NCBI RefSeq assembly: GCF_042648365.1
Contig: NZ_JBHRXI010000015.1
Location: 62,001 to 126,000 of the forward strand
Length of the DNA stretch: 64,000 nt
Reading direction: 5' to 3'
DNA from: Lutimaribacter_A marinistellae
Lineage (GTDB): Bacteria > Pseudomonadota > Alphaproteobacteria > Rhodobacterales > Rhodobacteraceae
The notes beneath the pieces are model-generated. The model was not told where the DNA came from. It saw only the letters and a program-made list of their open reading frames with translations, and searched no databases. A program made the translations under genes and the position numbers. Below are positions 26,057 to 35,794 of this stretch, piece by piece; positions within the stretch are counted from its first letter, which is position 1, and each line of letters begins with the position of its first letter.

Positions 26057-26227
26057 GCTGTTGTCCGGCCTGCCTGTTGTGGTCTTTTGCCCGATTTAGC
26101 CCATCGCCGTGCAAAAGGCCATTTCCGCCACCACACGGTGACGCGCTTGTGAAGCCGGGGCGGATCAGGGGATGCGGACGGGCGTTCGGGTATGGATCGA
26201 AAGCGGGCGCGAGGGTAAGCACGGACC

Positions 26228-27670
26228 ATGGTTTCACGCGTCATTCCTGTCGATCCGTTCGACCTCGTGATTTTCGGCGGAACCGGCGATCTTGCCATTG
26301 GCAAGATCCTGCCGGCACTTTTCCGGCGTTGGCGGGCCGGGCAGATACCTGAAGATGCGCGTGTGATCGGCGCGGCGCGGGCAGATCTGGACGATGACAG
26401 CTATCGTGCGCTGGTCGCGGGCGCGCTTGCGCCGGAGGTTGGCGCGGGAGGGGACCTCGACGGATTCCTTGGCATTCTGGAGTATCGCCGGATCGATGTT
26501 GGCGAGGCGGCGGGCTGGCCGGACCTGGCCGCACGGCTGGCGGGCAGCGGGGACCGGGTTCAGGCCTTTTACTTTTCGGTCGCGCCGGGGCTGTATGGCG
26601 CATTGGCCGAGCGGTTGCAGGCACACGGGCTGGCCGGCGCGGGTACGCGGGTCGTGGTGGAAAAGCCGTTCGGCAGCGATCTGGCCAGCGCGCGGACGCT
26701 TAACCGGGACCTCGCCGCCCATTTCGACGAAGGTCAGATCTACAGGATCGATCACTACCTGGGCAAGGAAACGGTTCAGAACCTGATGGCCGTTCGCTTT
26801 GGCAACATGCTGTTCGAACCGTTATGGAACAGCCAGTATGTCGATCACATCCAGATCACCGTTGCCGAAACCGTGGGGGTCGGCGGGCGCGGGGCCTATT
26901 ACGATGGTGCGGGTGCCATGCGCGACATGGTCCAGAATCACCTGATGCAGCTTCTCTGCCTGATCGCGATGGAACCGCCAGCGCGGTTTGCGCCCGATGA
27001 GCTGCGCGACGAAAAGCTGAAGGTGATCCGCGCACTGGATCCGGTCTTGCCGCATCACATCGTGCGGGGGCAGTATGAACAGGAAGGTGACGGGTACCGT
27101 GCTGCGGTGGGCAATCCGCGTTCGCGCACCGAAAGCTACATCGCGCTGAAGACGCATATCAGCAACTGGCGGTGGGCAGGTACACCATTCTACCTGCGTA
27201 CCGGAAAACGGCTGGTGGCGCGGTCCTCGGTCATCAACGTCATGTTCAAGGATGCGCCGCATTCGATCTTTGGTGCAGAGGCGGGGCGGCATGCGAATGT
27301 CCTGTCGATCAGGCTGCAGCCGAACGAGGGGATCACGCTGAAGGTGACGATCAAGGAACCGGGACCCGGGGGGATGCGTCTGGTGGATGTGCCATTGGAC
27401 ATGAGCTTTGCCGAGGCGCTTGCAGCCGAGGATCATGACCGGCCCGACGCGTATGAGCGGCTGATCATGGACGTAATCCGTGGCAACCAGACGCTTTTCA
27501 TGCGCGGGGACGAGGTCGAGGCCGCCTGGGCCTGGACGGACCCGATCATCGCGGGGTGGGAAGCGCGTGGCGATGTGCCCAAACCCTATGACAATGGCAG
27601 CACGGGACCCGGCGACGCCGAGCTGCTGATGCAACGCGACGGACGCCGGTGGCAGGGGATAAAACCATGA
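26228..27670 (+). CDS. zwf: Glucose-6-phosphate 1-dehydrogenase
   Basis: 480-residue enzyme converting glucose 6-phosphate to 6-phosphogluconolactone with NAD(P)+ reduction. The N-terminal nucleotide motif is FGGTGDLAIGKILPALF. The active-site signature is RIDHYLGKETVQNLM, with the catalytic His-Asp region and a substrate-binding EKPFGSDL before it. It is the first gene of a zwf-pgl-pgi set, with an ATGA overlap onto pgl. This set feeds the Entner-Doudoroff pathway, the usual route of sugar breakdown in this group. Confidence 0.96.
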   Translation: MVSRVIPVDPFDLVIFGGTGDLAIGKILPALFRRWRAGQIPEDARVIGAARADLDDDSYRALVAGALAPEVGAGGDLDGFLGILEYRRIDVGEAAGWPDLAARLAGSGDRVQAFYFSVAPGLYGALAERLQAHGLAGAGTRVVVEKPFGSDLASARTLNRDLAAHFDEGQIYRIDHYLGKETVQNLMAVRFGNMLFEPLWNSQYVDHIQITVAETVGVGGRGAYYDGAGAMRDMVQNHLMQLLCLIAMEPPARFAPDELRDEKLKVIRALDPVLPHHIVRGQYEQEGDGYRAAVGNPRSRTESYIALKTHISNWRWAGTPFYLRTGKRLVARSSVINVMFKDAPHSIFGAEAGRHANVLSIRLQPNEGITLKVTIKEPGPGGMRLVDVPLDMSFAEALAAEDHDRPDAYERLIMDVIRGNQTLFMRGDEVEAAWAWTDPIIAGWEARGDVPKPYDNGSTGPGDAELLMQRDGRRWQGIKP

Positions 27671-28338
27671 ACTTCATCAAATATGCCGACCGCGATCTTC
27701 TGGCTATCGACGTTGCCAACATCATTGCCGGCAAACTGAAGGCGACCCTGCTGCACGAGGATTACGCGACCTTGGCCGTTCCCGGCGGCACCACGCCGGG
27801 GCGGATCTTCGATGCGCTTTGCGCCGCGACGCTGGACTGGGATCGGGTTTTCGTGCTGCCCACGGATGAGCGTTGCGTGCCGCCGGATCACGAGCGGTCG
27901 AACGCGCGGCTGATCCGCGAGCGGCTTTTGGTCAACCGCGCTGCCGCGGCGACCTTTCTGCCGTTGTATCCCGGAAGCGGTGAACCCGAAGACTCGCTGG
28001 CCGAGGTCGAGGCGATGCTGACGCCGCGGCTGCCGCTTTCGGTGCTGATCCTCGGCATGGGCGAGGACATGCACACCGCCTCGCTCTTTCCGGGGATGGA
28101 GGGACTCGAGGCCGCACTGGCGGCCGATTCGCCGGTCCTGGCGGTGGCGCGGCCCGAAACCCAGCCCGAGCCGCGGGTGACGCTGACCGGGCCTGTCCTG
28201 AACGGTGCCATGTCCAAGCACCTGATCCTGAAAGGCCCCGAGAAGCGTGCAGCGCTGGAGCGGGCATTGTCCATGCCGCCCGAGGAGGCGCCGATCGCGG
28301 CGGTTCTCGACCAGATTTCCGTCCATTGGGCCGAATGA
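27667..28338 (+). CDS. pgl: 6-phosphogluconolactonase
   Basis: 223 residues, hydrolysing 6-phosphogluconolactone to 6-phosphogluconate. The motifs are AVPGGTTPGRIFDAL, VLPTDERCVPPDHERSN, LILGMGEDMHTASLFPG and RVTLTGPVL, all typical of the DevB/Pgl family. Its ATG overlaps the zwf stop (27667-27670), a more convincing start than the ATG 18 nt upstream. It completes the conversion begun by Zwf. Confidence 0.95.
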   Translation: MNFIKYADRDLLAIDVANIIAGKLKATLLHEDYATLAVPGGTTPGRIFDALCAATLDWDRVFVLPTDERCVPPDHERSNARLIRERLLVNRAAAATFLPLYPGSGEPEDSLAEVEAMLTPRLPLSVLILGMGEDMHTASLFPGMEGLEAALAADSPVLAVARPETQPEPRVTLTGPVLNGAMSKHLILKGPEKRAALERALSMPPEEAPIAAVLDQISVHWAE

Positions 28339-28349
28339 GGAAACCGCGC

Positions 28350-29954
28350 ATGTTTGACGAGCTGACACGGCTGGCCGCGCGGGGCACGACCCGGATCATC
28401 GACCTTTTCGATGCAGACCCCGACCGGGCCGGGCGGTTCTCGGTCGAAACCGGGGGGCTGCTGCTGGACTATTCGAAAACGCGGATCGACGATGACGTTC
28501 TGTCGGCGCTTCTGGCCCTGTGCGAGGCAAGCGGGTTGGCCGGACGGCGCGCTGCCATGTTCTCGGGCGTGGCGATCAACGAGACAGAGGGCCGAGCAGT
28601 ACTGCACACGGCGCTGCGCAACCTTGATGGCGGCCCTGTCGACGTTGATGGCCGTGACGTAATGGGCGATGTCCGCGAAACCCTGGACCGCATGGGGCGG
28701 TTTGCGGCAGGGGTGCGCGATGGCACGATCGCCGCCCCGGCGGGCGCGTTCACCGACGTGATCAATATCGGCATCGGCGGGTCGGACCTTGGCCCGGTCA
28801 TGGTGACGGGCGCGCTGGCACCCTATCACGACGGGCCGCGCGTGCATTACGTATCGAATGTCGACGGGGCGCATCTGGCCGATACGGTCAAGGGGCTGGA
28901 CCCCAGGCGCACGCTGGTGATCGTTGCGTCGAAATCCTTCACCACGATCGAGACGATGACAAACGCCCGTTCCGCGCGAGAGTGGATGGAGGCGGGCGGC
29001 GGCGATCCGGCAAGCCAGTTCGCCGCAGTCTCGACCGCGTTGGACAAGACCGGGGATTTCGGCATCCCCGAAGAGCGGGTGTTCGGCTTTGCCGATTGGG
29101 TCGGCGGGCGATACTCGGTCTGGGGGCCCATCGGTCTGCCGGTAATGATCGCGATCGGTCCGGAGGATTTTGCGGCCTTTCTGCGCGGCGGGCAGGCGAT
29201 GGACGGACATTTCCGCGCGGCCCCGTGGGAGGCGAACCTGCCGGTGATGCTGGCGCTTTGCGGGATATGGCACCGACAGGTTCTGGGATATCCGACCCGT
29301 GCGGTTCTGCCTTACGAGCAGCGGCTTGCCCGGTTGCCGGCTTATTTGCAGCAGCTCGAGATGGAATCGAACGGCAAGCGCGTGGCGATGGATGGCGGCA
29401 CGCTTGAGGTCTCTTCAGGTCCGATCGTCTGGGGGGAGGCGGGCACCAACGGCCAGCACGCGTTCTATCAACTGATCCACCAGGGGACCGACATCATCCC
29501 GTGCGAGTTCATGGTGGGCGCCGAGGGGCACGAGCCCGACCTGATCCATCACCACAGGTTGTTGGTCGCCAATTGTCTGGCGCAATCCGAAGCGCTGATG
29601 CGTGGCCGGTCGCTGGACGAGGCGCGCGCGTTGCTGTCGGGCAAAGGGCTGACGGGGCCCGAACTGGAGCGGCAGGCGCGTCACCGCGTGTTCCCCGGCG
29701 ACAGGCCGTCGGTAACGCTGGCCTATCCAAAGCTGACCCCGCATGTCCTGGGCCAGATCGTGGCGCTTTATGAGCATCGCGTTTTTGTCGAAGGCGTGAT
29801 CCTTGGGATCAATTCCTTCGATCAATGGGGCGTGGAGCTGGGCAAGGAACTGGCGACTTCGCTTGGCCCGGTGGTGGAGGGTGTCGAAAGCGCGACCGGC
29901 AAGGACGGGTCGACCGTGGCGCTGGTCGATTACGTACTGCGCCACGGCGGCTGA
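28350..29954 (+). CDS. pgi: Glucose-6-phosphate isomerase
   Basis: 534 residues, interconverting glucose 6-phosphate and fructose 6-phosphate. The signatures are VINIGIGGSDLGPVM, ASKSFTTIETMTN, GRYSVWGPIGLP, the active-site GTNGQHAFYQLIHQG, and the C-terminal NSFDQWGVELGKELA. The start has GAGGAAACC upstream and lies 12 nt after the pgl stop. With zwf and pgl it allows fructose 6-phosphate to re-enter the oxidative route. Confidence 0.96.
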   Translation: MFDELTRLAARGTTRIIDLFDADPDRAGRFSVETGGLLLDYSKTRIDDDVLSALLALCEASGLAGRRAAMFSGVAINETEGRAVLHTALRNLDGGPVDVDGRDVMGDVRETLDRMGRFAAGVRDGTIAAPAGAFTDVINIGIGGSDLGPVMVTGALAPYHDGPRVHYVSNVDGAHLADTVKGLDPRRTLVIVASKSFTTIETMTNARSAREWMEAGGGDPASQFAAVSTALDKTGDFGIPEERVFGFADWVGGRYSVWGPIGLPVMIAIGPEDFAAFLRGGQAMDGHFRAAPWEANLPVMLALCGIWHRQVLGYPTRAVLPYEQRLARLPAYLQQLEMESNGKRVAMDGGTLEVSSGPIVWGEAGTNGQHAFYQLIHQGTDIIPCEFMVGAEGHEPDLIHHHRLLVANCLAQSEALMRGRSLDEARALLSGKGLTGPELERQARHRVFPGDRPSVTLAYPKLTPHVLGQIVALYEHRVFVEGVILGINSFDQWGVELGKELATSLGPVVEGVESATGKDGSTVALVDYVLRHGG

Positions 29955-30017
29955 CCGCGCGCCGTTCCATTCAGTAGTTCGGTAAGTGGGGAAGGGATCG
30001 TCCGGAAAGGGCGTCTT

Positions 30018-30491
30018 TCACTCCGCGCGAGCGCCATCGCGCTCCACCAAGGCGTGCCGCAGCGAATCCGGCAGCGTCAGCTTGCCCGAGCCGTCATCTG
30101 CCAGCACGACCATCACCGCGCGCAGCGTGGCCCGCAGGTCGCCCGACCAGAGCTGCTGTTCCATCACGAAAGAGCTTTGCCTGAAGGATGTGACACGCGC
30201 CGTGGCGATGTACGGCTCCGCCGCGACCATTTCGCGGATATACTGGATCTCGGCAGAACGGATGACCGGACGGGGGCCGGGCTGGGTTGTGAAGTAAGGG
30301 CCGAGAAAAGCGTCGAAATAGGCCACGCGCAGTGACTCGAACCAGCCGAGATAGGCCTTGTTGTTCACGTGGTCGAGCGGGTCGAGTTCGGAGTAACGGA
30401 CGCGGTCGGCAATCGCGAGCGGTTGCGGCGCGGCGAGGCCGGCCGCCTGCTGTTCGGCGGCCGTAAGAGGCGTGAGAAAGCGCAAGGTCAT
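30018..30491 (-). CDS. Acyl-CoA thioesterase (4HBT hotdog fold)
   Basis: 157 residues of hotdog type. The N-terminal signature RYSELDPLDHVNNKAYLGWFESLR is close to the 4-hydroxybenzoyl-CoA thioesterase pattern with an Asp on the active-site loop. IREMVAAEPYIATARVTSFRQSSF and the later beta strands fit. It should hydrolyse an acyl-CoA; the acyl group is not determined. It diverges from the acyl-CoA ligase gene with a 116-bp gap, so the two may be related in use. Confidence 0.85.
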   Translation of the reverse strand: MTLRFLTPLTAAEQQAAGLAAPQPLAIADRVRYSELDPLDHVNNKAYLGWFESLRVAYFDAFLGPYFTTQPGPRPVIRSAEIQYIREMVAAEPYIATARVTSFRQSSFVMEQQLWSGDLRATLRAVMVVLADDGSGKLTLPDSLRHALVERDGARAE

Positions 30492-30607
30492 GAAAACGCG
30501 CTACATGTCGTAGCGGAAGAGAGCAAGCGCGCAGTTGTCATTCCCCCAATGTCTTGGCAGGCTGCGCGGCGCAGAACACATGCAGGCCAATCGGGGAGGA
30601 GACCGCC

Positions 30608-32227
30608 ATGCTGGGACTGATGATGACGAAACCGTTGCTCATCTCGTCGCTGATCGACCATGCCGAACGCTATCACGGGGCGACGGAAATCTGGTCGGTC
30701 GAGACGACAGGCGGCGTGGAGCAGACAAGCTGGGCCGAGATTGCCGCGAATGCGCGCCGGCTCGGCTCGACCCTTGCGGGCAAGGGGTTCGAAGCGCAGG
30801 CGCGCATTGCCACCATCGCCTGGAACAACCGGCGTCACCTCGAGGTCTATTTCGGCAGCTCCGGCGCGGGTTTCGTTTGCCACACCATCAATCCGCGCCT
30901 GCATCCCGAACAGCTGGTCTATATCATCAACCATGCCGAGGACCGGGTGCTGTTCATCGACGCGACCTTTGTTCCGCTGGTGGCCGCGGTGCGCGACAAG
31001 CTGGAGACCGTCAAGCATGTCGTGGTGATGGGCCGTCGCGACGAGGCGTTGGCCGAGAAACTGCCGGGCCTTGAATTTTATGACGACTGGATCGATGCGG
31101 GCGATGCCGGGTTCGCCTGGCCGGAGCTTGACGAGAACACGGCCTCGTCGCTTTGTTACACCTCGGGCACGACAGGAAACCCCAAGGGCGTGCTGTATTC
31201 CCATCGCTCGACACTGTTGCACGCCTTTGCGTCCAATACACGCGACGTGATCGGGTATTCGGCGATGGACGTGGTGATGCCGGTGGTGCCGATGTTCCAC
31301 GTCAACGCCTGGGGCGCGCCCTATGCCTGCGCGATGTCGGGCAGCCGCATGGTCATGCCGGGGCCGGACCTGCATGGCGAGGCGTTGGTAAAACTGATCG
31401 ACGAATACGGCGTGACGCTGGCCATGGGCGTGCCGACGATCTGGCAGGGGCTGCTGGCCTATGCCGGGAAGTCGGGAAGCACACTGTCCAGCCTGGAACG
31501 AACGGTGATCGGCGGGTCGGCCTGTCCGCCTTCGATGATCGATGCGTTCCGTGAAAAGTACGGCGTGGAAACGGTCCACGCCTGGGGCATGTCCGAGATG
31601 AGCCCGCTGGGCAGTTCCAACCATCCGCTGGCCAAGCATCGCGACCTGCCGCTCGAGGATCAGCGCAAGCTGCGCGAGAACCAGGGTCGTCCGCCCTATG
31701 GCGTCGAACTGAAGATCGTCGACGACGCGGGCAACACCCTGCCGCAGGATGGCGTGACGCAAGGCGACCTGATGGTGCGCGGGCACTGGGTGCTGACGGA
31801 TTACTTCCGCAAGGAAGGCGAGGGCCTGTTGGAGGACGGTTGGTTCGCGACGGGCGATGTCGCCACGCTGGACCCGGACGGATACATGACGATCCGCGAC
31901 CGCTCCAAGGATATCATCAAGTCCGGTGGCGAGTGGATCAGCTCGGTCGAGTTGGAAAACATTGCCATGGGTCACCCCGAGCTTGACAGCGCCGCCGCCA
32001 TTGGTTTGCCGCATCCCAAATGGGATGAGCGCCCGGTGATCGTCGCCGTCAAGGCCGAAGGGGTCGAACTGTCCGAGGACAAGGTGCTGCATTGGTTCGA
32101 CGACAAGGTCGCCAAGTGGCAGATCCCCGACCGGGTCGTCTTTGTCGACAACCTGCCGCTTGGAGCCACGGGCAAGGTGCTGAAACGTGAGCTGAAAGAG
32201 CAGTTCAAGGACCTTCTGACCGGGTAA
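30608..32227 (+). CDS. Medium/long-chain fatty acyl-CoA ligase (AMP-binding)
   Basis: 539 residues from an ATG preceded by GGGAGGAGACC. It activates a carboxylic acid as acyl-AMP and then as the CoA thioester. The ANL-family motifs are in order: YTSGTTGNPKGVLYSHRS, a PMFHVNAWG stretch, AWGMSEMSP, ATGDVATLDPDGYM, RSKDIIKSGGEWIS, and the C-terminal catalytic Lys in LGATGKVLKRELK. It is similar in design to AlkK/FadD3-type ligases. The chain-length preference cannot be inferred. A strong terminator hairpin follows. Confidence 0.92.
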   Translation: MLGLMMTKPLLISSLIDHAERYHGATEIWSVETTGGVEQTSWAEIAANARRLGSTLAGKGFEAQARIATIAWNNRRHLEVYFGSSGAGFVCHTINPRLHPEQLVYIINHAEDRVLFIDATFVPLVAAVRDKLETVKHVVVMGRRDEALAEKLPGLEFYDDWIDAGDAGFAWPELDENTASSLCYTSGTTGNPKGVLYSHRSTLLHAFASNTRDVIGYSAMDVVMPVVPMFHVNAWGAPYACAMSGSRMVMPGPDLHGEALVKLIDEYGVTLAMGVPTIWQGLLAYAGKSGSTLSSLERTVIGGSACPPSMIDAFREKYGVETVHAWGMSEMSPLGSSNHPLAKHRDLPLEDQRKLRENQGRPPYGVELKIVDDAGNTLPQDGVTQGDLMVRGHWVLTDYFRKEGEGLLEDGWFATGDVATLDPDGYMTIRDRSKDIIKSGGEWISSVELENIAMGHPELDSAAAIGLPHPKWDERPVIVAVKAEGVELSEDKVLHWFDDKVAKWQIPDRVVFVDNLPLGATGKVLKRELKEQFKDLLTG

Positions 32228-32266
32228 CACAGCGGCGCGCGGATGGTTTTCCGTTGCACCAGAAGT

Positions 32267-32298
32267 AACGCCTGCCGAGGTTTCGTTCGGCAGGCGTT
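32267..32298. terminator. Terminator after the acyl-CoA ligase gene
   Basis: AACGCCTGCCGA (32267-32278) pairs perfectly with TCGGCAGGCGTT (32287-32298), a 12-bp stem with an 8-nt loop, followed by CGATTTCCC. It lies 40 nt after the ligase stop. Confidence 0.75.
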
Positions 32299-32625
32299 CG
32301 ATTTCCCTGAGGAGTGTCCTTGTTCACGGCGGCGCGCTCAGCGGTGAAAGCAACGGCGCACCGCTTGCAGCAATCGGTACGTATTGCCTTCGGCTTGATA
32401 AACGGGCGACACCCGGTGGACCACACCGAGGGGCAACTGGGCGAGACGCTGGGCTGTGTGGTAGGCAAACCCGTCGCAAGTCTTTGCCTGCGGTGCCTGC
32501 GCACGCCGCGGGAGCATCGGCCGGAACCCGTTGCTTCACGATCCTTCTCCTATCGGCGGAAGAGACGGCTATTCGGTCACCGCTGCTGTTGGTTCAATGC
32601 CTGCTTCACGCGTGCGGTGTTAAGA
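32299..32625. other. Gap between the ligase terminator and the ABC operon
   Basis: About 325 nt with no recognised gene. On the minus strand a 59-codon frame (32517 to 32338) begins MLPRRAQAP and continues with FAYHTAQRLAQLPLGVVHRV; its third-position GC is higher than in the overlapping frames. Separately, AGGAG precedes a GTG at 32539 in another minus frame. Together these could be the degraded end of a small gene, but no family was recognised. Confidence 0.3.
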
Positions 32626-34017
32626 TCACGATGACAGATCCACAACGCGATCGGCCCAGGCCTCGACCATGGCCCTGTCGTGGGTGACCAACACGACGGA
32701 GATACCTTCCCGCAGGCTGATACGGGAGATGAGGTCCAGCGTGTCTTTCTGCGTGATCGGGTCGAGGCGGCTGGTTGGTTCATCGGCAAGCAGGACCTTG
32801 GGGCGCACGGTCAGAGCGCGCACGATGGATATCCGCTGGAGTTCGCCGCCCGAAACGGAATCCGGGGTCCGGGCAAGCAGATCCGGTGCCAGACCGAGTT
32901 CGCCATACGTGTCCATTACCTCGTCCCATGACCTGTCGTGCAGGTCCGCAACATCGCGAAGGCTTCGACCCAGCGTAACGTGCCGCGGAAAGGCGGCGGG
33001 CGGGTCCTGATAGAGTTTCTGCACCGAGTACCTATCCAGATGGGCGGCCCGTTTGATCGTCCCTTCGACCGGCTTGATCAGCCCGGCCAAGGCGTCGAGC
33101 AGCGTGCTTTTCCCGATCCCGCTTGGCCCGGTGATCGCCACACGCTCTCCCTCGTGCAAGGTGAGGTTGAAACCTCGTACCAACACCCTGTCCCCACGCG
33201 AGAGGGCGACATCCTGGGCCGTCAAGATCGCTCGCCCGGGATTGGAACGCGGCGTGTCTGGCCATTGGCTGGGGTCAGCCGCAAGCAGTTTTTTCGTGTA
33301 ATCGGCCTGCGGGTCGGTGAGAACGTCGAGCGTCTGACCCTGTTCGACCACGTTGCCATGGCGCAGTACCATGATCCGCCCGCCGAGGGCTCTGGCGGCA
33401 AAGGCCTCGTGCGTGATTGTCAGCAGTGTGCCACCGGTGTCCGGCACATCACGCAGGAGCGAGACGACCTTGTCCCGCCGGTCGCTGTCCAGCCCCTTGG
33501 TTGGTTCATCCGCGAGCAGGATCGGTGCTCGGCCCGCGGTTGCCGCGGCAAAAGCCACACGTTGGGCCATTCCGCCCGACAGTTGACCGGGCAGGCGCGG
33601 CTCGGCCGCTTCGAGACCGAGGGCGACGAAATCGTTCGCAGTGGCCTGTTTCGCATCGCGTTGCGTTCGCCCGCCGACATGCACATGGGTCTCGGCCACC
33701 TGCCGCCACGAGGCCATCAGCGGACTCAGCGCCAGCCAGGGTTCCTGCGGGAGAGTCGCGATCTCGCGCCCCCAGAGCAGGGCGCGTTCTGCCGGCGGCA
33801 ACCGGTCGACCCGCCGCCCGTTGATCGCGATTTCGCCCTCCATGCGGAGCGAGGCGGGCAACGTACCAAGAATGGCCTGGGCGATCAGGCTTTTTCCCGC
33901 GCCGGTTTCGCCCATGACGACGAACACATCGCCCTCGCCCAGTGAAAAGCTGACGGGGCCCAGCAAGCGGTGTGCGCCGGTAAAGACCGACAGGTCCTTG
34001 ATGTCCAGGGCAGTCAT
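32626..34017 (-). CDS. ABC transporter ATP-binding protein, two fused ATPase domains
   Basis: 463 residues carrying two nucleotide-binding domains in tandem, as a DppD-DppF or NikD-NikE fusion would. First domain: Walker A GETGAGKS, signature LSGGMAQRV, Walker B ILLADEPTKGLD. Second domain: GPSGIGKS, signature VSGGELQRI, VLLADEPTSRLD. Each has a switch His (TITHEA, VLVTHDR). The start overlaps the stop of the permease gene (ATGA, 34014-34017). It energises the importer encoded by the next three genes. A much longer open frame upstream is only antisense and out-of-frame permease sequence. Confidence 0.92.
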   Translation of the reverse strand: MTALDIKDLSVFTGAHRLLGPVSFSLGEGDVFVVMGETGAGKSLIAQAILGTLPASLRMEGEIAINGRRVDRLPPAERALLWGREIATLPQEPWLALSPLMASWRQVAETHVHVGGRTQRDAKQATANDFVALGLEAAEPRLPGQLSGGMAQRVAFAAATAGRAPILLADEPTKGLDSDRRDKVVSLLRDVPDTGGTLLTITHEAFAARALGGRIMVLRHGNVVEQGQTLDVLTDPQADYTKKLLAADPSQWPDTPRSNPGRAILTAQDVALSRGDRVLVRGFNLTLHEGERVAITGPSGIGKSTLLDALAGLIKPVEGTIKRAAHLDRYSVQKLYQDPPAAFPRHVTLGRSLRDVADLHDRSWDEVMDTYGELGLAPDLLARTPDSVSGGELQRISIVRALTVRPKVLLADEPTSRLDPITQKDTLDLISRISLREGISVVLVTHDRAMVEAWADRVVDLSS

Positions 34018-34844
34018 TTTCTGTGCAAGCCTCCGACGCTCAGGTGTAGGGCGAGAACGGTGATCACGAGACAGCAAACCGGTTGCAGGATCAGGAAGGG
34101 TGCCTCTCGCCAATAGGGGAGAAGCTCGGTCATCATCACGCCCCATTCCGCCGTTGGCGGGCGGACGCCGACGCTGACGAACCCAAGTGCGGCGACGGCC
34201 GTGACTGCCGTCGCCGCACCGAAGGCGCCGACGGTCATCAGGCCCGGGCCGATTTCCGGCACCAGATGGCGCAGCAAGATCATATGCGGCGGCAGCCCCA
34301 GCAGGCGCGAGGCTTCGACCGCCGGTTCGGCGAGCACGACGCGGGCGCGCTGGCGGGTGTAGCGAAAGTACTCCACCCAGAGTGTCAGGGAGATGCCCAC
34401 GTAGAGCGCCCACCACGAACCGGGTGAAATTGCCGCCAGCATCAAGACCAGAAGCAAGCCCGGCAGCGCGAGGATGGCGTCTGCAAAGCTGCTCAGAGCC
34501 CGATCCGTCCAGCCGCCGAACCAGGCGGCCAGCACGCCAAGCAGCGTACCGGGTATCCCGGCGGTCAGCACCGACAGGGCTGCCAGCGAGAGAGAGAGCT
34601 GCGCGCCCGAAAGAAGCCGCGCCGCCATGTCTCGGCCCAGGTGATCGGTTCCCAGCAGGTGGTCCGCGCCAGGCGGCTGTCGCGCTTCCAGCAAGGATTG
34701 CTTGGCCGGATCCTGACCGACAAGATCGGGACCGATCAGCGTGCAAACCGCCAGAATGGTCAAAAGCGTCAAGCCCGTCGCACGGCTGGCCCCGATCCGA
34801 GGCAGGCGCATCCGGCGCGGTTGAAATTGTGCCAGATCCGTCAT
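34014..34844 (-). CDS. ABC transporter permease (DppC/NikC type)
   Basis: 276 residues, about six transmembrane segments. The N-terminal part has HLLGTDHLGRDMAARLLSGAQLSL, the classical DppC/OppC signature, and the EAA-like coupling loop EASRLLGLPPHMILLRHLVPE follows. ATGA overlaps join it to both neighbours. It forms the channel with the DppB-type permease. The cargo class (peptide, nickel, metallophore) cannot be told from the permease alone. Confidence 0.92.
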   Translation of the reverse strand: MTDLAQFQPRRMRLPRIGASRATGLTLLTILAVCTLIGPDLVGQDPAKQSLLEARQPPGADHLLGTDHLGRDMAARLLSGAQLSLSLAALSVLTAGIPGTLLGVLAAWFGGWTDRALSSFADAILALPGLLLVLMLAAISPGSWWALYVGISLTLWVEYFRYTRQRARVVLAEPAVEASRLLGLPPHMILLRHLVPEIGPGLMTVGAFGAATAVTAVAALGFVSVGVRPPTAEWGVMMTELLPYWREAPFLILQPVCCLVITVLALHLSVGGLHRK

Positions 34845-35794
34845 GCCGTGCGTGTCCTTGGGTCAATGCCCCGACAGGCGAGGTCGATGAAGAGGTTCAG
34901 GACGACATAGATCAGCCCAAGCGTCAGTGCCGTGCCCTGTACCATGGCGATGTCGCGCGCGAAGATCGCATGCACCAGCGCATGCCCGATCCCGGGCCAT
35001 GCAAACACGGTTTCGACGATGACGACGCCTTCGATCAGGTAAGCCATCTGGACGCCGATATATGTAACTACAGGTAATGAAGCGTTGCGCGCCACATGTC
35101 GCGTCATCGTTACCCGTGCTGAAAGCCCCTTGGTGCGGGCAAACAAGCGCCATTCGGCCGCCATGGCTTCGACGACCGCGTCGCGGACCACGCGGTTTGA
35201 AACGGCGGCAAGCCCCAGGCCCAGCGTGAGCGAGGGCAGGACCAGGTGCTGTATCCCCCGGAACCCGGCGACGGGAAACCAGCGCAGTTGCACGGCGAAG
35301 ACCAGTACCAGCACGACACCTAGTGCAAAGGCCGGGATCGCGCGCAGAAAAACCGATACGCCCAGCATGGTCCGGTCCAATGTACCTCCGGGGTTCAGAC
35401 CGGACGCGATGCCCACCGGTACCGCAATCAGGATTGACGTAAGCACCGCACCCGCCGCCAGCAAAAGGGAGTAACCCAATTGCGTTGCAATCTCTTCGAC
35501 TATCGGTGTGCCGTAAACCAAGGACCGACCCAGGTCGAATTGCGCAAGCGCACCCAGCCAATCCAGCAATTGTACGCCCCAATGCCGGTCGAGGCCCAGT
35601 TCCTGCCGCACCGCCTCTGCCGCGGCGGCGTCCATCATGTCATATCCGTATCTTCCCGCGGCGATGCGATAAGCAGCATCTCCGGGCAGCGCCTGCATCA
35701 TCGCGAAACTGACGATACCGACGATGACCGCCACGATAACGGCTTGCAGCCCTCGCTGTGCGAAGGCTGCCACGAACGGGTTCATCGGTTTCAT
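34841..35794 (-). CDS. ABC transporter permease (DppB/NikB type)
   Basis: 317 residues with six hydrophobic helices. It has the DppB pattern: DLGRSLVYGTPIVEEI, AVPVGIASGLNPGG, a coupling loop FARTKGLSARVTMTRHVARNA, and EGVVIVETVFAWPGIGHALV. The ATG at 35794 overlaps the stop of the binding protein gene by 4 nt; an ATG at 35785 is the alternative. It pairs with the DppC-type permease. Confidence 0.92.
   Translation of the reverse strand: MKPMNPFVAAFAQRGLQAVIVAVIVGIVSFAMMQALPGDAAYRIAAGRYGYDMMDAAAAEAVRQELGLDRHWGVQLLDWLGALAQFDLGRSLVYGTPIVEEIATQLGYSLLLAAGAVLTSILIAVPVGIASGLNPGGTLDRTMLGVSVFLRAIPAFALGVVLVLVFAVQLRWFPVAGFRGIQHLVLPSLTLGLGLAAVSNRVVRDAVVEAMAAEWRLFARTKGLSARVTMTRHVARNASLPVVTYIGVQMAYLIEGVVIVETVFAWPGIGHALVHAIFARDIAMVQGTALTLGLIYVVLNLFIDLACRGIDPRTRTA

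Noticed and set aside
32626..34866. A 746-residue single protein on the minus strand
   Set aside because: The N-terminal 283 residues are an out-of-frame reading of the permease gene; the true ATPase starts at 34017 with an ATGA overlap.
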